The notes below the pieces were generated by a model. The model was not told the DNA's origin. It searched no databases and saw only the letters and a program-made list of their open reading frames with translations. A stretch of DNA of 32,707 bases, taken from NCBI GenBank assembly GCA_016195825.1, contig JACPYV010000037.1:1-32707 (forward strand). The letters run 5' to 3'. This document shows positions 13,882 through 22,925 of the stretch, in pieces; positions within the stretch are counted from its first letter, which is position 1; the number at the start of each line of letters is the position of its first letter. A program made the position numbers and the translations under genes. This DNA is from Burkholderiales bacterium. Its GTDB lineage: Bacteria > Pseudomonadota > Gammaproteobacteria > Burkholderiales > Burkholderiaceae_C.

Positions 13882-16659
13882 ATGAGCGAGACCGGAATCC
13901 TTTCCTTCGGGCCCTTCCTGCTGACAGGTGCACCGCTCGGCCTGCATGTCGGGGCCTGTGTTGTCGACCTGGACGCACATGCGATCGCCCTGCTGGCCGC
14001 GATCGCGGCCGCGCCGGCCGGCCTGTCGGTGGCGCAGCTCGCTGCGTCGGGGCTGACCGATCCTGGCGGCGATGTGGAACGCCTGTGCGCACGGGTGGGC
14101 GACATCAACAACGCGCTGGGCACGCATTCGCAGGCCTGGTACGTGGCTTGGTACCCGGACGATGCCGAACCGCGCTTTGCGCTCGTGGACGCCAGCCGTG
14201 CCAGTGCGCCGCATGCCGCGTTGCCGGCGAGGCGCCTGGACATCCTCGGCCGCGAGGAGGCCATCACCCGCGTCGTCGCGCAGCTGAAAGCCCACCGCTT
14301 CGTCACGATCCTCGCTGCCGGGGGGATGGGCAAGACCACAGTCGCATTGGCGGCAGTGCACGCTGCGGCTGCCGACTACCCGGACGGGGTCTATGTCGTT
14401 GACCTGGCACCTGTCGTCGATCCGAGCCTGTTGGCCCAGCGGGTCGCCTCGACGGTGGGCTGTCTCACCGGCTACACCTCCGCTCACGCCGTGCTGCAGC
14501 AGTGGGCGAACGAGCGCCGCGCGCTGGTCGTGCTGGACAGCTGCGAGCATGTGATCGATGCGGCTGCCGAGCTGGCTGAGACGCTCGGTGGCGCGGGCTC
14601 CAGGGTTGCCGTGCTCGCCACCAGCCGCGAGCCGCTGCGCGCCCGCGGCGAATGGCTCTACCGGCTCGCCCCGATGCGCCTGCCGCATCCTGGCGAAGTG
14701 GTGTGCGTCAGGCAGGCCCTGGCGTTTCCCGCGCTGCGCCTCTTCGTCGAGCGCGCGCGGGCCGCGGCGCCCGACTTCGCGCTGACGGACGCCGACGTGC
14801 CGCAGCTCGTCTCGCTGTGCACGCGGCTGGACGGCATCGCGCTGGCCATCGAGATCGTCGCCGCACGGGTCGACTCGCTGGGCATCGCCGGCTTGTCGCA
14901 TCAGCTCGAGAGCCTGCTGCTCCACCTGCCGGTTCGGCGCCGCCATGCGCCCGCGCGGCACAGCACCCTGTCGGCCCTGGTGGAATGGAGCTACCGCCTG
15001 CTCTCGCCCTTGGAACAGACGGTGCTGCGGCGGCTGTCTGTGTTCCGCAGCGGTTTCAGCACGGCGATGGCGGAGCAGGTCGTCGCCGACGCCGGGATCT
15101 GCGCCGAAGAGGTCCAGGAAACGCTGCTGGACCTGGTTGCCAAGTCGTTGGTCGCCCCTGGCCGTGGCGACGATCCCGATCAGCGGCGCCTGCTCGATAC
15201 CACCCGTGCCTACGCCGGCCAGAAGCTGGACGAGGCCAGAGAACGCAAGGCGGTGAGCCTGCGCCACGCGCGCTGGCTGGCAGGCGTGCTGGCCGAGGCC
15301 GACGGCGCCTGGAACCGCATGACCCGGCAGCAGTGGATGTCGCGCTACTCACCGTTGATCGACGACATCCGCGCGGCGCTCGACTGGGCCTTCACGCCGG
15401 ACGGAGATGTCGCGCTGGGCGTCGACCTGACGATCGCCGGCTTCGCGATCGGACGCCAGATGCTCCTGGTCGATGAATTCACCGATCGTGTGAAGCTCGC
15501 GATCGATGCCATCGCGGACCAAGGCGACGACCCAGCAAAGACGCTCGACCCGGACGGTGTCGACGTGCGACGCAAACGACTCACCTTCCTGATTGCCTGC
15601 CTGGGGCTGGCCAGCGACGCTTCCCTGACGCCGACGCTTGAGACCGCGGCGACCTCGCTGACGGGTGAGGATCAGGTGCTGCAACGCTTTGCCGGCTGCA
15701 ACGGCATGTGGGCGTCGGCCGTGTTCCGTGGCGATTTCAAGGACGGTGCCGCCTGGGCGGAAAAGATGGAGCAGCTCGCGGACGCCATCGACGATCCCGT
15801 GGCCCGCCTGGTGTCGGGCCGCATCCAGGCGCAGACACTGCACTTCGCCGGCCGGCACTCGCTGGCCGCCGAGAAGGCGCGCAGCGTCCTTGGCGAGGCC
15901 TGGCGAACGATTCCCTTGAGTTACAACCCGTCGCCCGTGGAGCTTCGCGTGTCGATGCGCGTCATGCTCGCACGCACCCTGTGGATGCAGGGCCGCCCCG
16001 ACAGCGCCGCGGCGATGGCGGAGGAGGCCATCGAGCAGGCCCTCACCGATTCGCCCTTGGCGCAGTGCCAGGGCATCGTGATGGGCGCGCTCGTCATCGC
16101 CATGTGGAGCGGGCTGGCCGAGCCGGCCAGGTTGCTGGCCGGCCAGTTGGTCGACCTCGAAAGGTTGCTGGGGTTTTCGCACTGGCTGCGCTGGAGCCGG
16201 GGCTTGCGCGCCATGGTGGCGTTGCGCGAAGGGGGCCAGGTTCCGGCGACCGCAGACGCCAGTTGGTTCGAAGAGCCGGAGCCGGTCTTGGCTGACCACC
16301 TGGCCACCCTGGACGAGCGCTGGCTGTCGCCGCGCTGCATCCAGCGCGTCGAGTCCGGCATGGTGGGCTGGTGCGCGTCCGAGGCGTTGCGCCTGCAAGG
16401 ACTGCGCGCCTTGCGTGAGCGCGCGGCCGATGGCGCCGTCCGGGGCGAAGCGCTGCTGCGACGCTCGCTCGCCCTGGCGCGCGAGCAGGAGGCGGCATCC
16501 TGGGAGCTGCGCACCGCGACCAGCCTCGCGCGCCACTGGCAGGCGCAAGATCGCACGCAGGAGGCCCGTGCTGTCCTGGAACCCGTGTTCGCGCGCTTCA
16601 CGGAGGGCTTCGGCACCGCCGACTGGCGCGGGGCACGGGCCTTGATCGAAGAACTCTGA
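13882..16659 (+). CDS. STAND ATPase/TPR regulator, paralog 3, with eroded winged helix
   Basis: A 925-residue paralog of the two regulators upstream. The ATPase is intact: Walker A GGMGKTT with Lys151, Walker B ALVVLDSCEH with Asp219, LATSREPLRARGE, and GIALAIEIVAARV where the others have GMPLAIELAAARV. The TPR-like region ends with VGWCASEALRLQG and WELRTATSLARHW. The N-terminus keeps LSFGPFLL, but the recognition-helix and wing motifs of the paralogs are gone; residues ~60-102 read LTDPGGDVERLCARV...YPDDAEPRFALV. DNA binding may be lost or altered. The start at 13882 follows AGAGG with short spacing and puts LSFGPF near the N-terminus as in paralog 2; ATG 13813 is an alternative. The longer frame from 13288 lies over the MFS gene. 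Confidence 0.82.
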   Translation: MSETGILSFGPFLLTGAPLGLHVGACVVDLDAHAIALLAAIAAAPAGLSVAQLAASGLTDPGGDVERLCARVGDINNALGTHSQAWYVAWYPDDAEPRFALVDASRASAPHAALPARRLDILGREEAITRVVAQLKAHRFVTILAAGGMGKTTVALAAVHAAAADYPDGVYVVDLAPVVDPSLLAQRVASTVGCLTGYTSAHAVLQQWANERRALVVLDSCEHVIDAAAELAETLGGAGSRVAVLATSREPLRARGEWLYRLAPMRLPHPGEVVCVRQALAFPALRLFVERARAAAPDFALTDADVPQLVSLCTRLDGIALAIEIVAARVDSLGIAGLSHQLESLLLHLPVRRRHAPARHSTLSALVEWSYRLLSPLEQTVLRRLSVFRSGFSTAMAEQVVADAGICAEEVQETLLDLVAKSLVAPGRGDDPDQRRLLDTTRAYAGQKLDEARERKAVSLRHARWLAGVLAEADGAWNRMTRQQWMSRYSPLIDDIRAALDWAFTPDGDVALGVDLTIAGFAIGRQMLLVDEFTDRVKLAIDAIADQGDDPAKTLDPDGVDVRRKRLTFLIACLGLASDASLTPTLETAATSLTGEDQVLQRFAGCNGMWASAVFRGDFKDGAAWAEKMEQLADAIDDPVARLVSGRIQAQTLHFAGRHSLAAEKARSVLGEAWRTIPLSYNPSPVELRVSMRVMLARTLWMQGRPDSAAAMAEEAIEQALTDSPLAQCQGIVMGALVIAMWSGLAEPARLLAGQLVDLERLLGFSHWLRWSRGLRAMVALREGGQVPATADASWFEEPEPVLADHLATLDERWLSPRCIQRVESGMVGWCASEALRLQGLRALRERAADGAVRGEALLRRSLALAREQEAASWELRTATSLARHWQAQDRTQEARAVLEPVFARFTEGFGTADWRGARALIEEL

Positions 16660-16713
16660 GAGGGGCTGCAGGTTGCCCTTGCCGACCGTCGGCGCGTCGG
16701 AGCAGCGACTGGC

Positions 16714-16735
16714 CGCCTGGGCCCGCGCCCAGGCG
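16714..16735 (+). terminator. GC hairpin downstream of regulator 3
   Basis: A perfect 9-bp stem, CGCCTGGGC (16714-16722) with GCCCAGGCG (16727-16735), closes a 4-nt loop about 55 nt after the regulator 3 stop. There is no U-tract, so it may act only as a pause or RNA-stability element. Confidence 0.35.
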
Positions 16736-16856
16736 CGCGCTCGGCACGGGTCACCCGGACCGGCCTTGCCGAGCCGCCACGGGCGGGTGCGCAGCCGCGG
16801 CCGCTGACGGCCGGGCGGAACTCGTGCATATTGCGGGCCTGTTTCCGAGGCGCCCC

Positions 16857-17789
16857 ATGACCCAAGCCAGCCCGTCCGCCCCGCCACCCGCCGCCAGCGA
16901 AGACCTGCCTGCCGTCGTCGAGGCGCTGCGCGCTGCGCGCCGCCGCTGGCGCGAAGCCCACCGGCGCGGCGACGACGGGCGTGAGCTGCCGTCGCGCGAG
17001 CTGTTGGCCGCGATGGTGCAGTGCCTGTCCGGAGCGCTGTTCCCGATGCGGCTGGGGCCACCGACGCTGCAGCCGGAGAACGAGGATTTCTACGTCGGCC
17101 ACACGCTGGGTACCGCGCTGGTCACGCTGCGCCAGCAGGCTGCGCTGGAGCTGCGCCATGACGCCCGCCAGCGCGGTGACGGCGTGCCGGCAGCCGACGC
17201 GGCCGAGCTGGCGGGGCGTTTCCTGCGCACGCTGCCGGCGGTGCGCGAGCTGCTGGACGGCGACGTGCTTGCTGCCTTCCAGGGCGACCCCGCCGCGCGC
17301 AGCGTCGACGAGGTGCTGCTGTGCTATCCCGGCGTGCGCGCGCTGATCAGCCACCGCCTGGCTCACGAGCTGTACGGCCTGGGCCTGCCGCTCATCGCGC
17401 GCGTCATCGCCGAGCTGGCCCACGCGGAGACCGGCATCGACATTCATCCCGGCGCGCGCATCGGCGCGGGCTGCTTCATCGACCACGGCACGGGTGTCGT
17501 CATCGGCGAGACGGCGGTGCTGGGCGAGCGCGTGCGCATCTACCAGAACGTCACGCTGGGTGCGAAGAGCTTCCCGACCGATGGCGACGGCCATGCACTC
17601 AAGGGCCAGCCGCGCCATCCTGTGGTCGAGGACGATGTCGTCATCTATGCCGGCGCCACCGTGCTGGGCCGCATCACGCTGGGCCGCGGCGCGGTCATCG
17701 GCGGCAACGTGTGGCTGACGCGCAGCGTGGCGCCGGGCAGCCTGGTCACGCAGGCAGACATGCAGTCGCAGTCCGGCCCGGCGGCCTGA
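16857..17789 (+). CDS. epsC: Serine O-acetyltransferase (EpsC/CysE type)
   Basis: A 310-residue enzyme of the serine acetyltransferase family, which makes O-acetylserine from serine and acetyl-CoA, the first step of cysteine synthesis. After a helical N-terminal domain, the left-handed beta-helix starts at ~190: ETGIDIHPGARIG, then DHGTGVVIGETA with the family's active-site His210, then QNVTLGAKSF, and GRGAVIGGNVWLT near residue 280. The long N-terminal domain fits the EpsC-like form. The ATG at 16857 follows CGAGG by 6 nt; a GTG 33 nt upstream is less likely. No cysK or other sulfur gene is adjacent, and the neighbours look unrelated. It converges on the TonB receptor gene with a 39-nt gap. 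Confidence 0.9.
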   Translation: MTQASPSAPPPAASEDLPAVVEALRAARRRWREAHRRGDDGRELPSRELLAAMVQCLSGALFPMRLGPPTLQPENEDFYVGHTLGTALVTLRQQAALELRHDARQRGDGVPAADAAELAGRFLRTLPAVRELLDGDVLAAFQGDPAARSVDEVLLCYPGVRALISHRLAHELYGLGLPLIARVIAELAHAETGIDIHPGARIGAGCFIDHGTGVVIGETAVLGERVRIYQNVTLGAKSFPTDGDGHALKGQPRHPVVEDDVVIYAGATVLGRITLGRGAVIGGNVWLTRSVAPGSLVTQADMQSQSGPAA

Positions 17790-17828
17790 TGCGGCCCGGC
17801 GTGGCGCCGCCTTGGCAGCGCCCGCGAG

Positions 17829-20471
17829 TCACAGCTTGTAGGTCAGCCCCACGTTGAAGCGCCGGCCGAACTGGAAGTTCGTCTGGTGCCAGGGGTTGAG
17901 CGGGTCGGTGTAGGTGACGCGCTGGTTGCTTGCGTTCTCGACGCCGAAGCGCGCCTGCAGCTGCGGCGTGAGCTGCTGCGACAGGTTCAGCGACACCCAG
18001 GTCTCGGCGCCGTTGAGCTGGAAGGCCGTGGAGTCCCAGGTCGGTGCGCGGTTGTAGGCCGAGTGGTGGTTGGCCGCCAGGCGGGCCTCGAAGCCGTGGG
18101 CCGCGTACCAGAGCGTGAAGCCGCCATTGCCCTTCATCAGGCCGTTGGTGGCAATCGGCGTGAACGTGCCGCCGCTGCGGTCGCCGTTCTCCTGGATGTT
18201 GCTGTCGGTGTAGGCGTAGTTGGCCATCAGGCCCAGGCCGTTGAACGGCTCGGGCAGGTGGGTGAAGGCCTGCTGGTAGATGAACTCGACACCGCGCACA
18301 TTACCGCCGTCGCGGTTGACCTGTTGCGTGAAGTAGGCGGGCTTGCCGTCGAAGGTGCCGGCCACCGACGCGATGCCGATGTAGTCGCGCACCTGCTTGT
18401 AGAACAGGCCCACCGACACCAGGCTACCCTTGTCGAAGTAACGCTGGAACGTCAGGTCGACTTGGTTGGCCATCATGGGCTTGAGTTGCGGGTTGCCGCC
18501 GGAGACGGTCGTCGGGTTCACACCGTTGGGGTCGACGTTGACGGTGTGAGCGGCGTTCATAACGTCCAGCGGCGCGCGGGCCATGGCGCGCGACAGGCCG
18601 AAGCGCAGCTGGTTCACGTCCTCGGCGTCGAGGTTGAGGATCAGGTTCAGGCTGGGCAGGAAGCGGGTGTAGCCGGTGCCGGCGGACACGGGTGTCGGCG
18701 CGCCACCGTTGACCTGCTCCATGCCGTAGCCGGTCTGGCTGCTGTGCACCACGCGCAGGCCGGCGTTGCCGCGCCAGCTCAGGTCACCGAAGGCGTTGCC
18801 GCCCAGGTCGGCCTGCGCGAAGGCGGCACTGTTGCGCTCCTTGGCGCGCCAGCTGTTCTGCACCAGGTCGCTGGCCGTGGGGCTGCGGCCGTCGGCGCTG
18901 AGTGCATTGGCACCGAAGTACTTGCCCACCGCGCCGCCGAAGCCGTCGCTGAACTCGATGAAGTCGGGTCGGCCGTCGACCGTCACGCGCTGGAAGGCGC
19001 TGGTCGGGACGGTGGCCGCGCCGCTGTAGTTCCACGAGGTCTGGGCGTAAGACTTTTCGCGCTGCGTGGCGCGCAGGCCGAATTTGAGCTTGCTCACCAC
19101 GCCCCAGTCCACGGCGCGGCTGGCGTTGAACTGCTGCGAGTTCAGCGTGTCGTCGAGCTTGCCGACGTAGGTTGGGCCCCACTGCTCGGTGACGTTGGTG
19201 GAGAACGCCGCCGGGTTGCCGGTGTCGCGGCTGAATGAGTAAGTCATCCACGCGTCGCGCGGAAAGCTCCAGGTCACGGCGCCGGGCTGCAGCATGCTCA
19301 TCTGCACGGCCGACCACATCGTGTCACGGGCCGCAGTGGAGCGGGCCACGTCGGCTTCCAGCTGCCAGGCGTCGAGCTTGAACTTGCCATTCACACCCGC
19401 CGCGAAGTTGCGCATGTTCTGCTTCCAGCGTGCATTCAGGTTGTCCATCTGCACGTTGTTGACCGTTGCGCCGGTCACGTTGCCGCCGTCGGTCGTGACC
19501 TTGCTGTAGTCGCCGCTCTGCCAGCCATCCCAGTTGCCGAGGTTGCCCTGCACATGCACTAGCGTGGGCTCCAGGACGTTGGAGCGTGCGGCGTAGACGT
19601 CGCCGGTGATGAGGGTGTCGGCGTCGGGCTTGTACTCAACCTTGCCCAGCAGGCTGGAGCGTTTGTCCGTGCCCTTCTTGACGCCGTTCTGGAAGCCCCA
19701 AGGCGTCTTGTCCACCTTGCCGTCACCCGTCACGTCGGCGGAGTGCGTGTCGTTGAAGCCCCAGTTGTCGACGCGGTCCTCCAGCGAGGGCTGGTCGTAG
19801 TAGCTGAAGGCCAGCGCCACGCCCAGCGTGCGGCTGGCGAACTGGTCCACGTAGATGCCGCCCAGGCGGGGCGCGTAGGTCTTGGCGCCCTGGATGCTGC
19901 TGCCCAGCTGGTAGTACAGCGCATCGGCCTTCAGCGACAGTGTGCGTTCGCGCCAGGCCAGGGGCTGTACGGTCTGCAGGTCGATGGTCGTGGCGATGCC
20001 GCCTTCGACGATCTCGGCCGACTGGGTCTTGTAGACCGTGGCGCCCGATACCGACTCGGCCGGGAACATCTCGAAGCGCACCGCGCGGTCGGGCTCGGAG
20101 GAAGCGAACTCGCGCCCGTTCAGCGTGGCGCCGACGAAGCGCGGGCCCAGGCCGCGCGCGACGATCTGGCTGGCGTTGCCGCGGTCGATGCCTGCCGACA
20201 GGCCCGGCAGGCGTGCCAACGACTCGGCGATGGTCGTGTCGGGCAACTTGCCGATGTCCTCGGAGGCGATGACCTCCACCATGCTGTTGGACGCCTCCTT
20301 GGTGTCCAGCGCCTTGCGCACCGAGGCGCGGATGCCACTGACGACGACGGTATCCAGCGTCTTGGCAGCGCTGTCACCCGGCGTGGCTGTGGTCTGCGCG
20401 GCGGCTGGCAGCAGTACGAGTGCTTGTATCAGCACGCATAGACGAGTAGGGGTGAAGGGGGTCTTGCGCAT
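17829..20471 (-). CDS. TonB-dependent receptor, Xanthomonas/Caulobacter carbohydrate-type
   Basis: An 880-residue outer-membrane receptor. A signal peptide (TRLCVLIQALVLLPAAA, cleavage near 25) precedes the TonB box DTVVVSGIR (~40-48). The plug carries SMVEVIASEDIGKLPDTTIAESL and LARLPGLSAGIDRGNASQIVARG, the classic signature of the TonB-Xanth-Caul receptors often linked to carbohydrate uptake. The barrel ends in FNVGLTYKL, so the last residue is Leu rather than the usual Phe/Trp. The ATG at 20471 has GGAG 6 nt upstream; an ATG 90 nt further upstream would put non-signal sequence in front. A halogenase-like gene, a common neighbour of such receptors, lies 2.4 kb away on the same strand. The substrate is unknown. 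Confidence 0.9.
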   Translation of the reverse strand: MRKTPFTPTRLCVLIQALVLLPAAAQTTATPGDSAAKTLDTVVVSGIRASVRKALDTKEASNSMVEVIASEDIGKLPDTTIAESLARLPGLSAGIDRGNASQIVARGLGPRFVGATLNGREFASSEPDRAVRFEMFPAESVSGATVYKTQSAEIVEGGIATTIDLQTVQPLAWRERTLSLKADALYYQLGSSIQGAKTYAPRLGGIYVDQFASRTLGVALAFSYYDQPSLEDRVDNWGFNDTHSADVTGDGKVDKTPWGFQNGVKKGTDKRSSLLGKVEYKPDADTLITGDVYAARSNVLEPTLVHVQGNLGNWDGWQSGDYSKVTTDGGNVTGATVNNVQMDNLNARWKQNMRNFAAGVNGKFKLDAWQLEADVARSTAARDTMWSAVQMSMLQPGAVTWSFPRDAWMTYSFSRDTGNPAAFSTNVTEQWGPTYVGKLDDTLNSQQFNASRAVDWGVVSKLKFGLRATQREKSYAQTSWNYSGAATVPTSAFQRVTVDGRPDFIEFSDGFGGAVGKYFGANALSADGRSPTASDLVQNSWRAKERNSAAFAQADLGGNAFGDLSWRGNAGLRVVHSSQTGYGMEQVNGGAPTPVSAGTGYTRFLPSLNLILNLDAEDVNQLRFGLSRAMARAPLDVMNAAHTVNVDPNGVNPTTVSGGNPQLKPMMANQVDLTFQRYFDKGSLVSVGLFYKQVRDYIGIASVAGTFDGKPAYFTQQVNRDGGNVRGVEFIYQQAFTHLPEPFNGLGLMANYAYTDSNIQENGDRSGGTFTPIATNGLMKGNGGFTLWYAAHGFEARLAANHHSAYNRAPTWDSTAFQLNGAETWVSLNLSQQLTPQLQARFGVENASNQRVTYTDPLNPWHQTNFQFGRRFNVGLTYKL

Positions 20472-20532
20472 CGTGGTCTCCGGGCTTTTGTTTGTGAACG
20501 CCACCCTCTGAGGGGTGGACGGCCGGCATGGT

Positions 20533-20546
20533 ACGAAGCGGTTACA
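20533..20546. promoter_or_regulatory. Possible LacI-type operator before the receptor
   Basis: ACGAAGCGGTTACA has a clean CGGTTACA half-site around a central CG and a degenerate partner, about 60 nt upstream of the receptor start. LacI-family sites before such receptors have this general form. No LacI gene is in the window, and the left half is poor. Confidence 0.2.
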
Positions 20547-20733
20547 TCGCCCAGATATCACTTATTTGCGCGCTCGTATGTTGATTTCGGATGCGTGCCG
20601 TCGCGGGTGTGCGGGTCCCGACGAATGAGGCCTTCGCTGACACCGGCCCCCGCCGTGGCGGCCTAAGGTGGGTGTCTTGCCGGGCCGGCACGTTGCATGC
20701 CGGGGTCTGGGGCAGGGCTTCAAAGGACACACG

Positions 20734-21021
20734 ATGGACACCACCACCCACCACGGGTTCGCGGCACTCTTTGCCCAGCTCGGCCTGCCGGATTCGCCTG
20801 CTGGCATCCAAGCCTTCATCCGTGAGCACCGGCCGTTGCCGCAGACGCTCAACCTGTCCGAGGCGCCGTTCTGGAACGCCAGCCAGGTGGCCTTCCTGCG
20901 CGAGCAGTGGCATCAGGACGATGGCGACTGGGTGGGGCAGATCGACCAGCTCAATGTGGCGCTGCGCGAACACACGGCGCCCGGCGACCTGGCGCAAGTC
21001 GGCGACGTGCCGAAGCGTTGA
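20734..21021 (+). CDS. DUF2789 family small protein
   Basis: A 95-residue protein. The pattern LFAQLGLPDSPAGIQAFIREH, then APFWNASQVAFLREQW and DWVGQIDQLNVALRE, fits DUF2789, a small family with no known function. It has no signal peptide or membrane segment, so it is presumably cytosolic. AAAGGA lies 6 nt before the ATG at 20734, which is why this start was preferred to the one 66 nt upstream. Its TGA overlaps the esterase ATG (TGATG), indicating translational coupling. It is divergent from the TonB receptor across a 262-nt AT-richer gap that probably holds both promoters. Confidence 0.8.
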   Translation: MDTTTHHGFAALFAQLGLPDSPAGIQAFIREHRPLPQTLNLSEAPFWNASQVAFLREQWHQDDGDWVGQIDQLNVALREHTAPGDLAQVGDVPKR

Positions 21022-21980
21022 TGAGGTCGCCCTCGTGGTCGTCCCTGCTGCGCCGCAATGTCCGGCTGCTCAAGCGAGCCGTCCAGCCCCTGCGCCAGCA
21101 CCGCAAGCAGCCCGCCGGTGCCGGAAGCTGGCTGATGGGTGTGGTGCTGACCCCGGTGGGGCCGCGCCGGTACTGGCTGTTCCGGCCGGTGGGTGTGCGC
21201 GTTGGCGAGCGGCTGGCGCTGATGGTCATGCTGCACGGCTGCCACCAGGACGCGAGAAGCTTTGCGGACAGCACACGCATGAACGCGGTCGCGGCCCGAG
21301 AGCGGTTCCTGGTGCTCTACCCGGAGCAGCCGCGGCTATCGAATGCCTAGGGCTGCTGGAACTGGTTCGAGACGCAGTCGGGCCGCGCATTCAGCGAGGC
21401 TGCGTGGGTCATGCAGGCTATCGACCAGGTCTGCCTGCTGTATGCCGCGGACCGCGAGCGAGTGGCGGTCGCTGGCCTGTCAGCCGGTGCCAGCATGGCC
21501 GCGCTGCTGGCCACGCGCTACCCGGAGCGCATCAAGGCACTCGCCATGCATTCGGGCATCCCGCCTGGCGCGGCGAACTCACCGGTGTCGGCGGTGGGCG
21601 CGATGAAGGGGCGGCGTGCGCCGCTGTCGGTGACCGAACCTGCCGCCGCCTGGCCTGCGCTGATGATCATCCATGGCGAGGCTGATGGCATCGTCTCGGC
21701 CCGCAATGCCGATGCGGCGGCGCAGATGTGGGCGCATGCGGGGGGCGCGCGCCCGGGCACACCGCTGGCGCAGCAGCGCGGCAAGCGCTATCCGATGACA
21801 GTGACTCATTTCAAGCGCTCGCGCCAACTGGTGGCCACACTGGTGCAGGTGGGCCGCCTGGGTCACGCCTGGAGCGGTGGCGCGGCGCGGCAGCGCTTCA
21901 GCGATGCCAACGGGCCGGACGCGTCGCGCATGGTGTGGCGCTTCGCGCAGAAGCAGTTCAGCGCCTGCAACAAAGGTTGA
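21021..21980 (+). pseudogene. PHB-depolymerase-like esterase, interrupted by amber codon
   Basis: An alpha/beta-hydrolase reading frame of 319 codons resembling extracellular polyhydroxybutyrate depolymerase/LpqC-type esterases. Elements in order: oxyanion-side MVMLHGCHQDARSFADSTRMN, nucleophile AGLSAGASMA (Ser154), likely Asp223 in IIHGEADGIVS, and His283 in GHAWSGG. Codon 110 is TAG at 21348-21350, exactly where relatives read NAQGCWNWF: here NA-stop-GCWNWF, so one C-to-T change of CAG to TAG explains it. The frame stays open on both sides and all catalytic residues lie after the stop, so the upstream product alone would be inactive. Reinitiation at ATG 21411 would lack the N-terminal strand. 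It could be a young pseudogene, a suppressed gene or a sequence error. Confidence 0.75.
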
Positions 21981-22111
21981 ATTCGCGGGTTCCGCCACGT
22001 CGGGCAGCATCTGGCGCCATGGCGATCCCGCCTCAGCTGCCCATGACCGGTCAGTCCGACAGTCGGGTGCTCGCCTGGGCCTGGCCCCCGCGCGGAACGC
22101 GCGCAGTCAGG

Positions 22112-22696
22112 TCAGGCGGCGAACACCAGCCACTGATGGTTCAAGGCGATCTGCCAAGCCTTGGCAAGGATGGGTTTGTTCAATCCCTGGTTGTTGAACA
22201 TGGTGGCTGTCGCTTCGTTCTCCGCGCACAGCTCGGCCAGTCTTTCCAGCTTGAGCATCAGTTCGCAGTACTCGTGCATCATGGACTGCTTCAGGGCGCT
22301 CGGGTCGTTCTCGATGCTCTTGGTCAATTGGCTCTCGGCCCTGGCGCCCTTGAAGACCGCCAGCAGCGCGCCGCCAAGATCGGCGGCGAAACCTGCCGCG
22401 GAGCCCACGCCGCCGGGATCACCAATCGACAAGTGCGGGGCCGGACCGAAAAAGGCGTTGTCCGCGGTCCGCTCATTGCCAACAAGACTGGCCAGATCCC
22501 CGAAGGTCGAGGACTTCTTGGAAACGTACCGAAGCGTGCTGAGCGAGGATTGGATCTCGCCGCTGATGCGGATGAGGTCGCTGGCCGAGTGCGTCGGTTT
22601 CGGAAGCTCCCGCAGTGGCTTGTTCGCACGGACGCTGTCCGTCAACGCCTTGATCTTCGCCAACTGCGCGATGCACCAGTCTCGCATTTCCTTCAT
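22112..22696 (-). CDS. Hypothetical protein, mostly helical
   Basis: A 194-residue protein I do not recognise. The N-terminal ~65 residues are helical and charged (EMRDWCIAQLAKIKALTDSV), the centre (~90-118) is Gly/Ala-rich and weakly hydrophobic (GGVGSAAGFAADLGGALLAVF), and the C-terminal third is again helical (SMMHEYCELMLKLERLAELC). There is no signal peptide. The ATG at 22696 was chosen because AGGGAG precedes it by 7 nt; the frame extends upstream without a ribosome site. It sits alone, convergent with the broken esterase and 229 nt downstream of the halogenase. Wording of the central helix could suggest membrane contact, but that is speculative. Confidence 0.6.
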   Translation of the reverse strand: MKEMRDWCIAQLAKIKALTDSVRANKPLRELPKPTHSASDLIRISGEIQSSLSTLRYVSKKSSTFGDLASLVGNERTADNAFFGPAPHLSIGDPGGVGSAAGFAADLGGALLAVFKGARAESQLTKSIENDPSALKQSMMHEYCELMLKLERLAELCAENEATATMFNNQGLNKPILAKAWQIALNHQWLVFAA

Positions 22697-22925
22697 GGCA
22701 CGCTCCCTGGGTCCCCGGTCCATTTCGGGGAAGATCAGCATGCACGGGCTGGGGGACCTGATCCATCCTGACGTGTAGGGGGGGGGGCTGATGCGGATGG
22801 CGACATCCAAGGCGGTCGGCGCTGCGCCGGCGCGTTTCAGGCAAAAGGGTGATTGGAATCGGGGGCAGGCGCTTGCCGATGGCATGGGCGAAAGGTGCAA
22901 GCGCCAGGAGCACCAGCAGGCACCC

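Noticed and set aside
21348..21350. Amber codon as a pyrrolysine or programmed read-through site
   Set aside because: The position corresponds to a conserved Gln and the change is one base; nothing in the window indicates pyrrolysine use or a read-through element.
22778..22787. Run of ten G residues
   Set aside because: Could be a slippage site or sequencing artefact, but lies between genes and alters no reading frame I support.
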